The notes under the pieces were generated by a model, which was not told where the DNA came from, ran no database searches, and saw nothing but the letters and a program-made list of their open reading frames with translations. A stretch of DNA of 8,701 bases from Lentisalinibacter sp964602525 (GTDB taxonomy: Bacteria > Pseudomonadota > Gammaproteobacteria > Steroidobacterales > Woeseiaceae), in assembly GCA_964602525.1 (NCBI GenBank), contig CAZRSA010000114.1, positions 1 through 8,701 on the forward strand. Direction: 5' to 3'. The position numbers were made by a program, and so were the translations under genes. Position 1 is the first letter of the stretch. Every line of letters starts with the position of its first letter. Below are positions 1-5,560 of this stretch, piece after piece.

Positions 1-268
1 CCTTGCGCTTCCAGTTGGCGAGCCAGGACTTGATGCCGTCGCGGAGATAGATGGAATCCGTGTGCAGGACCACGTGGCAGGGTTTCTTCAGCGCATTCAG
101 CGCCTCCACCGCCGCGGTGAGCTCCATGCGGTTGTTGGTAGTGTGGCGCTCGCCGCCCCAGATTTCCTTCCGCCGGCTGCCGGAGACCAGCAGCGCGCCC
201 CAGCCGCCCACGCCGGGGTTGCCGCGGCAGGCGCCGTCGGTGTAGATGTCGACCCGGGGCAGGCTCAA
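1..268 (-). CDS. rnhA: Ribonuclease HI, 3' end cut by the window edge
   Basis: RNase HI cleaves the RNA strand of RNA-DNA hybrids in the cytoplasm (R-loops, primer remnants). The 89 visible residues match the N-terminal half of the family. Motif YTDGACRGNPG carries the first catalytic Asp (D11), NNRMEL carries the catalytic Glu (E49), and HTDS carries the second Asp (D71), spaced as D10/E48/D70 in E. coli. The chosen start is TTG at 268-266, giving MSLPRVDIYTDG, close to the E. coli N-terminus; I saw no ATG or GTG in frame just upstream. The TTG overlaps the TGA stop of the upstream methyltransferase as TTGA, which suggests translational coupling. A GA-rich stretch (GAAGAGAA) directly precedes it as a poor ribosome-binding site. 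The rest of the gene, and probably dnaQ, lie left of the window; the dnaQ placement is inferred from usual gene order. Confidence 0.95.
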   Translation of the reverse strand, partial: MSLPRVDIYTDGACRGNPGVGGWGALLVSGSRRKEIWGGERHTTNNRMELTAAVEALNALKKPCHVVLHTDSIYLRDGIKSWLANWKRK

Positions 269-1026
269 TTCTCTTCGCGCAGCTCGTGCACGGTGCTGGC
301 CGTCGGCCTGGCCAGGCCGCCGACCGCCGCGGCCGGGCGGCGCCAGCGCTGGCGGACCGGGGTCAGGGTATGGAGTTGCTTCTTCGCGGTGAGCGCATAG
401 CAGCTGGCGAGCTCCGGCCACCAGCGGTCGCCGATGCGCTCCCACTGGCGGGAGGTCGGCTTGCGGTTGCCGCCGACGGGCCAGCGGAAGAAGTAGCGGC
501 GCACGCCGTGGATCTTCATGTCGAGCAGGCGCAGCCAGTCCGAGAGCTGGCGGTCCGAGATCATGGTGGGCCGGCCCGGCGGGTAGCTGCCCCAGGTGAG
601 CAGCCGGCGCAGGCCCCACAGGCCGCCGGGGCGAAAGCCCATGACCACCAGCTGGCCGTCGGCGCGGAGCACCCGGTAGACCTCCCTGAGCACCGCGTGG
701 GGGTGGTCGGTGAGGTCGAGGGTGTGGGGCATGAAGACCACGTCGACGGAGTCGCTCTCGATGGGCAGCCGGGACGGCTCGGCGATGACGTCGCCGGCCT
801 CGGGCGCGCCGGGCAGGGTGGTGATCCAGGCCGACTGGGTGCGGGCGCAGCGCAGGAACAGGTCGCGCCGGCCCCACAGGCCGATCTGCACGAGCTGCTC
901 GCCGAACAGCCCGTCCAGCATCTCGCGGGCGAGGCGGGCCTCCACCTCCAGCAGCGAGCTGCCGATAGGGGTATCGAGCCATTCCTGCAGCGGATCGGTA
1001 TAGGTGGTGGTCGCGATGGGTGCCAT
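265..1026 (-). CDS. YafS-like SAM-dependent methyltransferase, class I
   Basis: A 253-residue cytoplasmic protein of the Methyltransf_11 type usually found next to rnhA in gammaproteobacteria (E. coli YafS). What shows it: the acidic post-II region with SDSVDVVFMPHTLDLTDHPH (residues 91-110), followed by LREVYRVLRADGQLVVMGF (113-131), the typical core of class I methyltransferases. The glycine-rich SAM loop (motif I) is degenerate: residues 45-52 read LVQIGLWG instead of the usual GxGxG. The C-terminal ~60 residues are basic and low in complexity. I start at the ATG at 1026 (MAPIATTTYT), although the frame stays open to 1221, because the extra N-terminal part has no family likeness and runs into the divergent mltD. 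It overlaps rnhA by 4 nt, so the two are probably one transcript. The substrate is unknown. Confidence 0.85.
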   Translation of the reverse strand: MAPIATTTYTDPLQEWLDTPIGSSLLEVEARLAREMLDGLFGEQLVQIGLWGRRDLFLRCARTQSAWITTLPGAPEAGDVIAEPSRLPIESDSVDVVFMPHTLDLTDHPHAVLREVYRVLRADGQLVVMGFRPGGLWGLRRLLTWGSYPPGRPTMISDRQLSDWLRLLDMKIHGVRRYFFRWPVGGNRKPTSRQWERIGDRWWPELASCYALTAKKQLHTLTPVRQRWRRPAAAVGGLARPTASTVHELREEN

Positions 1027-1137
1027 GAGCCTGCCGGGTTGTCCCCGGGTTTTCCCGGGTTCCAAGAGAAAATGGTCCAACTGCCTGGATGTGAACCGGA
1101 CGCTTGCGCCAGCCGGTCTGGTGCGTAGGATAGCCGA
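1027..1137. promoter_or_regulatory. Divergent intergenic region between methyltransferase and mltD
   Basis: This 111-bp gap must hold promoters for both directions. On the plus strand TTGCGC (1104-1109) and TAGGAT (1126-1131), 16 bp apart, resemble a weak -35/-10 pair; that start would fall at about the mltD ATG and overlaps its ribosome-binding site, so the match is doubtful. Close to the methyltransferase start, two CCCGGG hexamers (1044-1049, 1054-1059) with a 4-nt spacer can fold into a 6-bp hairpin in its leader. It could be an operator or a translational hairpin; the role is not known. Confidence 0.35.
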
Positions 1138-2778
1138 ATGCGCCTGCCGACCAGAAGCCTGATGTTCGTTGCCGCCGGCCTCCTGTGGGCCGGGGCCGCG
1201 GTCAACGCCTCCGAAATCCACGCGGGAGCGCCTTCAGACCCGACCGCGGCCCGGCCAGGGGCCGTGCTCGGGGATAAGTCGGCTACTGTGGTTGATACCC
1301 ACCCCACGCTCCACCCCGCCCTCCGCCCCCACGCTCTCCGCCCCCTCGGCGAGCCGAAGCCGGTGGGCCCGGTGAACCTGATCGACCGCATCCGCGACGG
1401 CATGACGCTGCCGGTGCCCGACCAGCGGCGCGTGCGCCAGGAACTGGCATGGTACGCGCGCCATCCGGACTACCTGGACCGGGTGCTGACCCGGGCCTCC
1501 GCTTACATGCCCCACATCGTCGCCGAGATCGACCGCCGCGGGCTGCCGATGGAACTCGCGCTGCTGCCGGTGGTGGAGAGCGCCTACGACCCCTTCGCCT
1601 ATTCCCACGGCCGCGCGGCGGGGCTGTGGCAGATCATCCCGGGCACCGGGCGGCGCTTCGGGCTGAAGCAGAACTGGTGGTACGACGGACGCCGGGACGT
1701 GGTGGAGTCCACCCGCGCGGCGCTGGACTACCTCGAGTACCTGCATGAGTTCTTCGACGGCGACTGGGAGCACGCCATCGCCGCCTACAACTCCGGCGAG
1801 GGCAACGTGGGCCGCGCCATCCGGCGCAACCGCGCGGCGGACAAGCCGACGGACTTCTGGAACCTGCGCCTGCCCCGGGAGACCAGCGCCTATGTGCCGC
1901 GGCTGCTGGCGCTGTCGAAGCTGGTCGCGGACCCGGATACCCACGGCATCACCCTGCCGGCGGTACCGGACGAGCCCCGCTTCGAGGTGGTGGAGATCGG
2001 CAGCCAGCTGGACCTGGCACTGGCCGCGGAGCTGGCCGGCATCGACATCGACGAACTCTACGCCTACAACCCGGGCCTGAACCGCTGGGCCACGGACCCG
2101 TCCGGGCCGCACCGGCTGACGGTGCCCGTCGAGGCGGCGGCGACGTTCCGCGAGCGCCTCGCCGGCGTGCCGGTGGCCGAGCGGGTGCGCTGGAAGCGCC
2201 ACAAGGTGGCGAACGGGCAGACGCTGTCGGAGATTGCGGAGCTGCACGGCACCACCATGGGCGCGATCCGCCGCAGCAACGACCTCAACGGCAACCTCAT
2301 CCGCGCCGGCAGCCACCTGCTGATACCGGTGGCGACCCGGCCGCTCTCGGCCTATTCGCTCAGCGCGGATGCGCGGCTCGCGAAACTGCAGGAACGCCAG
2401 AGCGGCGCCGGCACCGTCGAGCACACCGTGCGCCGGGGCGAGAGCTTCTGGACCATAAGCCGCAAATACGGCGTGGGCGTACGCGAACTCGCCAAATGGA
2501 ACGGCATGGCCCCCGGGGACACCCTGTCCGTCGGCCGCAAGCTGGTGGTGCACAACGCCTCGGTGCGCGAGGCGCCGACGCCGACCGCGTCCATTGAAGG
2601 CAAGGTGCGCAAGGTGCGCTATACGGTGCGGCGCGGGGATTCGCTGTCGCGGATCGCGTCCCGGTTCCGGGTGACGGTGGCGGACATCACGCGCTGGAAC
2701 GGTATCGATGCGTCGGAGATTCTGCGACCGGGGGACAGGATCACGATGTATGTGGATGTGACGGCGCAGTCGAGCTGA
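1138..2778 (+). CDS. mltD: Membrane-bound lytic murein transglycosylase D with three LysM domains
   Basis: This 546-residue periplasmic enzyme cleaves the MurNAc-GlcNAc bond of peptidoglycan, leaving 1,6-anhydro ends. The start is ATG 1138 with AGGA at 1127-1130 as ribosome-binding site (7-nt gap). Residues 1-25 form a signal peptide (hydrophobic FVAAGLLWAGAA, likely cleavage after VNA). The SLT catalytic domain spans about 120-270: LLPVVESAYDPFAYSHGRAAGLWQ contains the catalytic Glu E147, and AAYNSGEGNVGRAI (215-228) is the family's second signature. Three LysM peptidoglycan-binding repeats follow at about 354-398, 428-472 and 493-538 (for example YTVRRGDSLSRIASRF). E. coli MltD is a lipoprotein, but no cysteine occurs near this signal peptide, so this form is probably not lipid-anchored. 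It is divergent from the methyltransferase and convergent with fabI. Repeat element A begins directly after its stop. Confidence 0.96.
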   Translation: MRLPTRSLMFVAAGLLWAGAAVNASEIHAGAPSDPTAARPGAVLGDKSATVVDTHPTLHPALRPHALRPLGEPKPVGPVNLIDRIRDGMTLPVPDQRRVRQELAWYARHPDYLDRVLTRASAYMPHIVAEIDRRGLPMELALLPVVESAYDPFAYSHGRAAGLWQIIPGTGRRFGLKQNWWYDGRRDVVESTRAALDYLEYLHEFFDGDWEHAIAAYNSGEGNVGRAIRRNRAADKPTDFWNLRLPRETSAYVPRLLALSKLVADPDTHGITLPAVPDEPRFEVVEIGSQLDLALAAELAGIDIDELYAYNPGLNRWATDPSGPHRLTVPVEAAATFRERLAGVPVAERVRWKRHKVANGQTLSEIAELHGTTMGAIRRSNDLNGNLIRAGSHLLIPVATRPLSAYSLSADARLAKLQERQSGAGTVEHTVRRGESFWTISRKYGVGVRELAKWNGMAPGDTLSVGRKLVVHNASVREAPTPTASIEGKVRKVRYTVRRGDSLSRIASRFRVTVADITRWNGIDASEILRPGDRITMYVDVTAQSS

Positions 2779-2785
2779 CTCGCGA

Positions 2786-3062
2786 CCGACCCGACCTTCT
2801 ACGGGTGTTGGCCCATCATCGGGTGGACACGGGTCGCGGGGACGCTCACTCGGACGTCCTGTCCTCGCTCGCTTCGGCCGGACCTCCTTCCCGCCGTCCT
2901 GGCTCCAGTCGGTCCGGACGACCCCGCGACCCGTGTCCACCCGCTGACGGGCCCGTAGCCGAACGGCTCGGGACCGATCAGTAAGCGTCGCTGACAGGCG
3001 CTTCCCTTACGCCCCCGCTTGGGGGGGGGCCGCAAGCAGGGAACCGGGCCTCAAGGTCCTCT
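2786..3062 (+). repeat. Structured intergenic element, copy A
   Basis: First of three copies. Two 22-nt arms (2820-2841 and 2922-2943) are perfectly complementary and enclose an 80-nt central segment (2842-2921). Outside them a lower stem GGCCC/GGGCC (2810-2814 with 2949-2953) is separated by an internal loop ATCAT/CTGAC. Next come the conserved CCGTAGCCG (2953-2961), a weaker hairpin around TCAGT/GCTGA (about 2978-2994), a C5/G9 hairpin (GCCCCC...GGGGGGGGGC, 3011-3030), and a degraded inverted REP at 3044-3062. The central segment differs from copy B at only 3 of 80 positions, while the arms differ at 9 of 22, all compensated. It starts within about 10 nt of the mltD stop in the same orientation. 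Only the right end of the 5' REP (CCCGACC) seems to remain. No convincing ORF lies in it. The function is unknown: it could be a 3'-UTR structure, an sRNA or a non-autonomous mobile repeat. Confidence 0.85.
3044..3062 (-). repeat. Degenerate REP palindrome closing copy A
   Basis: The plus strand reads CCGGGCCTCAAGGTCCTCT, a changed version of the REP seen at 3538-3561 (CGGGCCTGAAGGCCCTCC). It lies on the 3' side of copy A in inverted orientation, as the REP at 5660-5682 does for copy C. Confidence 0.55.
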
Positions 3063-3280
3063 CGCGGACGAGTCGGTGGCCTCGGACCCAATCCACTTCG
3101 CCGATCTCGGCTGGCGACCGGTTCGGCCGAAATCTGATGAACGAACGTCGTGTTGCCCGCCTGACGAGGTCCGAGGAGAGCAACAGCAGGGTTATTCCTG
3201 CAGGAGTCCCTGGAGTTTTCCTTGCGGTCCTCGCGTCATCATCCTTGCAATTGCGGAGTGTTATTTCCGATTTGCAAGGA
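3063..3280. other. Non-coding spacer between copies A and B, with inverted repeats
   Basis: I see no credible gene here. It holds a 9-bp inverted repeat CCTCGGACC (3080-3088) / GGTCCGAGG (3168-3176) around a 79-nt loop, a 10-bp palindrome TTCGGCCGAA (3122-3131), and an 11-bp inverted repeat CATCCTTGCAA (3240-3250) / TTGCAAGGATG (3272-3282) with a 21-nt loop. The stretch from about 3180 to 3280 is visibly poorer in GC than its surroundings. It may be a decayed repeat copy or a terminator region for the convergent genes; neither is shown. Confidence 0.4.
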
Positions 3281-3304
3281 TGCAGGCGGGTCATCAGGCC
3301 CGCG
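3281..3304 (+). repeat. Degenerate REP-like palindrome closing copy B
   Basis: GCAGGCGGGTCATCAGGCCC resembles the REP consensus GGAGGGCCTTCAGGCCCGAC seen elsewhere in this window. Relative to copy B, which runs on the minus strand, it is the inverted REP at the 3' side. It is followed by a small perfect hairpin CCGCG-TGCT-CGCGG (3300-3313). Confidence 0.5.
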
Positions 3305-3537
3305 TGCTCGCGGTAGCGTGCGGGAAGCGCCAGTCAGAAGCGCCTGCTCACGGGTGCCAACCCTCTCGGCTACGGGCTCGTCAGCGGCTGGGGTGGGCTG
3401 CGGGGGTCGTCCGGACCGACTGGAGCCAGGACGGCGGGAAGGAGGTCCGGCCGAAGCGAAGGAGGACAGGACGTCCGACTGAGCGTCCCCCGCAGCCCAC
3501 CCCAGCCGATGGCGAGCCAACGCCAAAAGAGAGCCGG

Positions 3538-3561
3538 GTCGGGCCTGAAGGCCCTCCCACA
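3538..3561 (-). repeat. REP palindrome directly after fabI
   Basis: In the direction of fabI this reads TGTGGGAGGGCCTTCAGGCC and on through CGAC. It matches the general REP pattern of gammaproteobacteria (a GGGAGGG head, then a palindrome GGGCC-TTCA-GGCCC). It begins about 3 nt after the fabI stop codon and abuts copy B of the structured element. Confidence 0.8.
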
Positions 3562-3564
3562 TGG

Positions 3565-4350
3565 TCACTCGTCCAGCGACATCCCGATGTTGTGATACCC
3601 GCCGTCCACGTAGACGATCTCGCCGGTGATGCCGGCCGCCAGGTCCGAGCACAGGAACGCCGCGGTGTTGCCCACGTCCAGAGCGGTGATGTTGCGCTTC
3701 AGCGGCGAAACCTGCTCCACGTGCTTCAGCATCTTGCGGAAGCCGCCGATGCCGGCCGCGGCCAGGGTCTTGATGGGGCCGGCCGAGATGCCGTTCACGC
3801 GGATGCCCTTCTCGCCCAGGTCGGCGGCGAGGAAGCGCACGTTGGCCTCCAGGCTGGCCTTGGCCAGGCCCATGACGTTGTAGTTGGGCACGGCACGGAC
3901 AGCGCCGAGGTAGGTCAGCGTCAGGACGGCGGCGTCGCGGCCTTCCATCATCGGCAGCGCGGCCTTGGTGAGGCCGGCCAGGCTGTAGCTGGAGATGTCG
4001 TGGGCGATCTGGAAGCCTTCGCGGGTGACGCTCTCCAGATAGCCGCCGGCGAGCTGGTCGCGGGGCGCGAAGCCCACCGAGTGGACGAGCACGTCGAGCC
4101 CGTCCCAGGCCTTGCCGAGTTCGGCGAAGACATTGTCGATCTCGGCGTCCGAGGCCACGTCCAGGGGATAGCAGAGCTCGGAGCCGACCTCCGCCGCCAT
4201 GTCCTCCACCCGCTTCTTCAGCTTGTCGTTCTGGTAGGTAAAGGCGAGCTCGGCGCCCTCACGGTGCATGGCCTGGGCGATGCCCCAGGCGATGGAGCGA
4301 TTGCTGGCGAGCCCGACGATGAGCGCCTTCCTGCCTGCGAGAAATCCCAT
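3565..4350 (-). CDS. fabI: Enoyl-[acyl-carrier-protein] reductase (NADH), FabI
   Basis: FabI reduces trans-2-enoyl-ACP with NAD(P)H, the last step of each fatty-acid elongation cycle, as a cytoplasmic homotetramer. The protein has 261 residues, the usual length. Visible features: the nucleotide-binding GLASNRSIAWGIA (13-25), the FabI-type active site Y147-x9-Y157-x6-K164 (LTYLGAVRAVPNYNVMGLAK), HSVGFAP with G93 (the position changed in triclosan-resistant E. coli mutants; unchanged here), and the C-terminal VYVDGGYHNIGM. The start is ATG 4350 (MGFLAGRKALIVG), preceded by GAGGGG about 6 nt upstream; the frame is open further up but that part is not family-like. It is transcribed away from the channel gene and converges on mltD. 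In Pseudomonas fabI follows ppiD directly; here two transport genes intervene. A REP and repeat copy B follow the stop. Confidence 0.98.
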   Translation of the reverse strand: MGFLAGRKALIVGLASNRSIAWGIAQAMHREGAELAFTYQNDKLKKRVEDMAAEVGSELCYPLDVASDAEIDNVFAELGKAWDGLDVLVHSVGFAPRDQLAGGYLESVTREGFQIAHDISSYSLAGLTKAALPMMEGRDAAVLTLTYLGAVRAVPNYNVMGLAKASLEANVRFLAADLGEKGIRVNGISAGPIKTLAAAGIGGFRKMLKHVEQVSPLKRNITALDVGNTAAFLCSDLAAGITGEIVYVDGGYHNIGMSLDE

Positions 4351-4384
4351 GGCATACCCCTCGTGCCCGACTGACGATGGCGGC

Positions 4385-4416
4385 ATTGTAGCGTGTGGGG
4401 CCGCGCGCTGCGGCAA
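4385..4416 (-). promoter_or_regulatory. fabI: Candidate sigma-70 promoter of fabI
   Basis: On the minus strand TACAAT (complement of 4385-4390) is a 5/6 match to the -10 box, 34 bp before the fabI start. TTGCCG (complement of 4411-4416) is a possible -35, but the spacer is 20 bp, longer than the ideal 17. TATAAA on the same strand (4427-4432) is a second possible -10. This is pattern matching only. Confidence 0.45.
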
Positions 4417-4428
4417 CCGCCGGTCATT

Positions 4429-4455
4429 TATACTGCAGTGGCGCCGGTGACCGGC
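4429..4455 (+). promoter_or_regulatory. Candidate -10 box and palindrome upstream of the channel gene
   Basis: TATACT (4429-4434) is a fair -10 box for the rightward channel gene, about 84 bp before its ATG; no clear -35 lies 17 bp upstream. Just after it, GCCGGTGACCGGC (4443-4455) is a 6-bp inverted repeat around one base that could bind a dimeric regulator. The 4351-4517 gap serves both fabI and the channel gene. Confidence 0.3.
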
Positions 4456-4517
4456 GGCACGATGGAAACGAACGGGTGGGTCGGTGTACGGAATCGGCCT
4501 GGTGAGGGACGAGACCC

Positions 4518-5306
4518 ATGAGTGAGAGCGAGAGCTGGCTGCACCGGAAGATCCGGCTGCTCTATGCCGGCCGCAGCGCGAAGGCCCGGCGGTTCCGCTA
4601 CGGGCTGATCGTCTTCGACGCGGCGACCATCCTCTATTTCATCTTCACGGCGGCGATCCCCCAGACGCCGTTGTTGCACGTGCTCAATGGCGGACTGGGC
4701 CTGCTGATACTGGCGGATCTCTCCGCCCGCATCTGGATCTCGTCCAACCGGCGGCGGGAGCTGACCAGGATCTACACCCTGGCCGACATCATCGTCATCG
4801 GCACGCTACTGCTCGCTCCGCTGTTCACCGAGGAGCTGGCCTTCCTGCGCATCCTGCGCGGCCTGCGTCTGATCCACTCCTATCACCTCATGCGCGATCT
4901 GCGGCGCGAGAGCCGCTTCTTTCGGCTGCACGAGGACTCGGTGCTGGCCGCGGTGAACCTGTTCGTGTTCATCTTCGTGACGACTTCCTTCGTGTTCGTC
5001 TTCGCCTTCGACGAGCGGCTCGGGCCCGCCGCCTACATCGATGCGCTCTACTTCACCGTGGCGACGCTGACGACCACCGGCTTCGGCGACATCACGATGA
5101 AGACGCCGGGCGGCAAACTGCTCTCGGTATTCATCATGGTGGTGGGCGTGGCGCTGTTCATCCAGCTCGCACGCACCGTCTTCCAGCCGTCGAAAGTCCA
5201 CTACAAGTGCCCGGATTGCGGACTGACCCGCCACGACCCGGACGCCGTCCACTGCAAGCACTGCGGCGAGCTGCTGAAGATCGAGACGGAAGGCAGCGAG
5301 GGGTAG
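4518..5306 (+). CDS. Voltage-gated potassium-channel-like protein with C-terminal zinc ribbon
   Basis: A 262-residue inner-membrane protein of the ion_trans (Kv-like) family. Six membrane segments can be placed: S1 about 28-46, S2 55-74, S3 86-104, S4 108-127, S5 143-165, S6 201-222. S4 has positive charges every third residue (R111, R114, R117, then H120 and further R126, R129, R130), as in voltage sensors; D67 (S2) and D90 (S3) could be counter-charges. The pore loop contains TLTTTGFGDI (184-192 onward), a K+-type selectivity filter with GFG. After S6 come only about 8 residues, then CPDC...CKHC (C231, C234, C246, C249), a four-cysteine zinc ribbon. Start ATG 4518 with GAGGGA at 4504-4509. 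Its TAG stop lies inside a REP sequence. Gating and physiological role are unknown; K+ selectivity is inferred from the filter. Confidence 0.88.
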   Translation: MSESESWLHRKIRLLYAGRSAKARRFRYGLIVFDAATILYFIFTAAIPQTPLLHVLNGGLGLLILADLSARIWISSNRRRELTRIYTLADIIVIGTLLLAPLFTEELAFLRILRGLRLIHSYHLMRDLRRESRFFRLHEDSVLAAVNLFVFIFVTTSFVFVFAFDERLGPAAYIDALYFTVATLTTTGFGDITMKTPGGKLLSVFIMVVGVALFIQLARTVFQPSKVHYKCPDCGLTRHDPDAVHCKHCGELLKIETEGSEG

Positions 5307-5325
5307 GAGGACCTTCAGGCCCGAT
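5303..5325 (+). repeat. REP palindrome overlapping the channel stop codon
   Basis: GTAGGAGGACCTTCAGGCCC followed by GAT. The TAG of the GTAGGAG head is the stop codon of the channel gene (5304-5306). The palindrome has one mismatch (GGACC/GGCCC). It leads straight into repeat copy C. Confidence 0.75.
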
Positions 5326-5560
5326 CTAGCCTTCTATTGGTGTTGGCCCGCCATCGGGTGGGCAAGGGCGGCGGGGACGCTCAGTCGGACGTCCTGTCCT
5401 CCTTCGCTTCGGGCCGGACCTCCTTCCCGCCGTCCTGGCATCAGTCGGCCCGGACGACCCCGCCACCCTTGCCCACCCGCTGCCGGGCCCGTAGCCGTAA
5501 GGTCTGGCACCGGTCAGCAGGCGCTGCTGACCGGCAGTCCCTTCATGCCGTCGCAGTCGT

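Larger units (their letters stand above)
3281..3563 (-). repeat. Structured intergenic element, copy B
   Basis: Second copy, read on the minus strand. The 22-nt arms at 3487-3508 and 3385-3406 are perfectly complementary. They enclose an 80-nt central segment (3407-3486) nearly identical to copies A and C. The lower stem is GGCTCG/CGAGCC (3513-3518 with 3375-3380), where copy C has GGCCCG/CGGGCC, so the change is compensated on both sides. The internal loop CCAT/CTGA is kept. Downstream are the conserved CCGTAGCCG (complement of 3367-3375), AGCAGGCGCT, and a small CCGCG/CGCGG hairpin (3300-3313). A REP begins 3 nt after the fabI stop and leads into the element, so it is in the sense orientation of fabI. 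An inverted REP-like sequence closes it. A and B point toward each other. It contains no credible gene; function unknown. Confidence 0.85.

Noticed and set aside
1027..1221. N-terminal extension of the methyltransferase to an ATG at 1221
   Set aside because: The extra 65 residues overlap the divergent mltD start and have no methyltransferase features; the ATG at 1026 fits better.
1234..2940. A 568-codon minus-strand frame opposite mltD
   Set aside because: Antisense shadow of mltD that runs on into repeat copy A; it shows no family motif.
3019..4374. A 451-codon plus-strand frame across copy B and opposite fabI
   Set aside because: Shadow of fabI joined to repeat sequence; the translation is low in complexity and resembles no protein.
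2786..5545. The three repeats as a CRISPR array, integron attC sites or an insertion sequence
   Set aside because: The copies are far apart and in both orientations with no regular spacers, no integrase or transposase lies in the window, and no attC core sites or target-site duplications could be made out.
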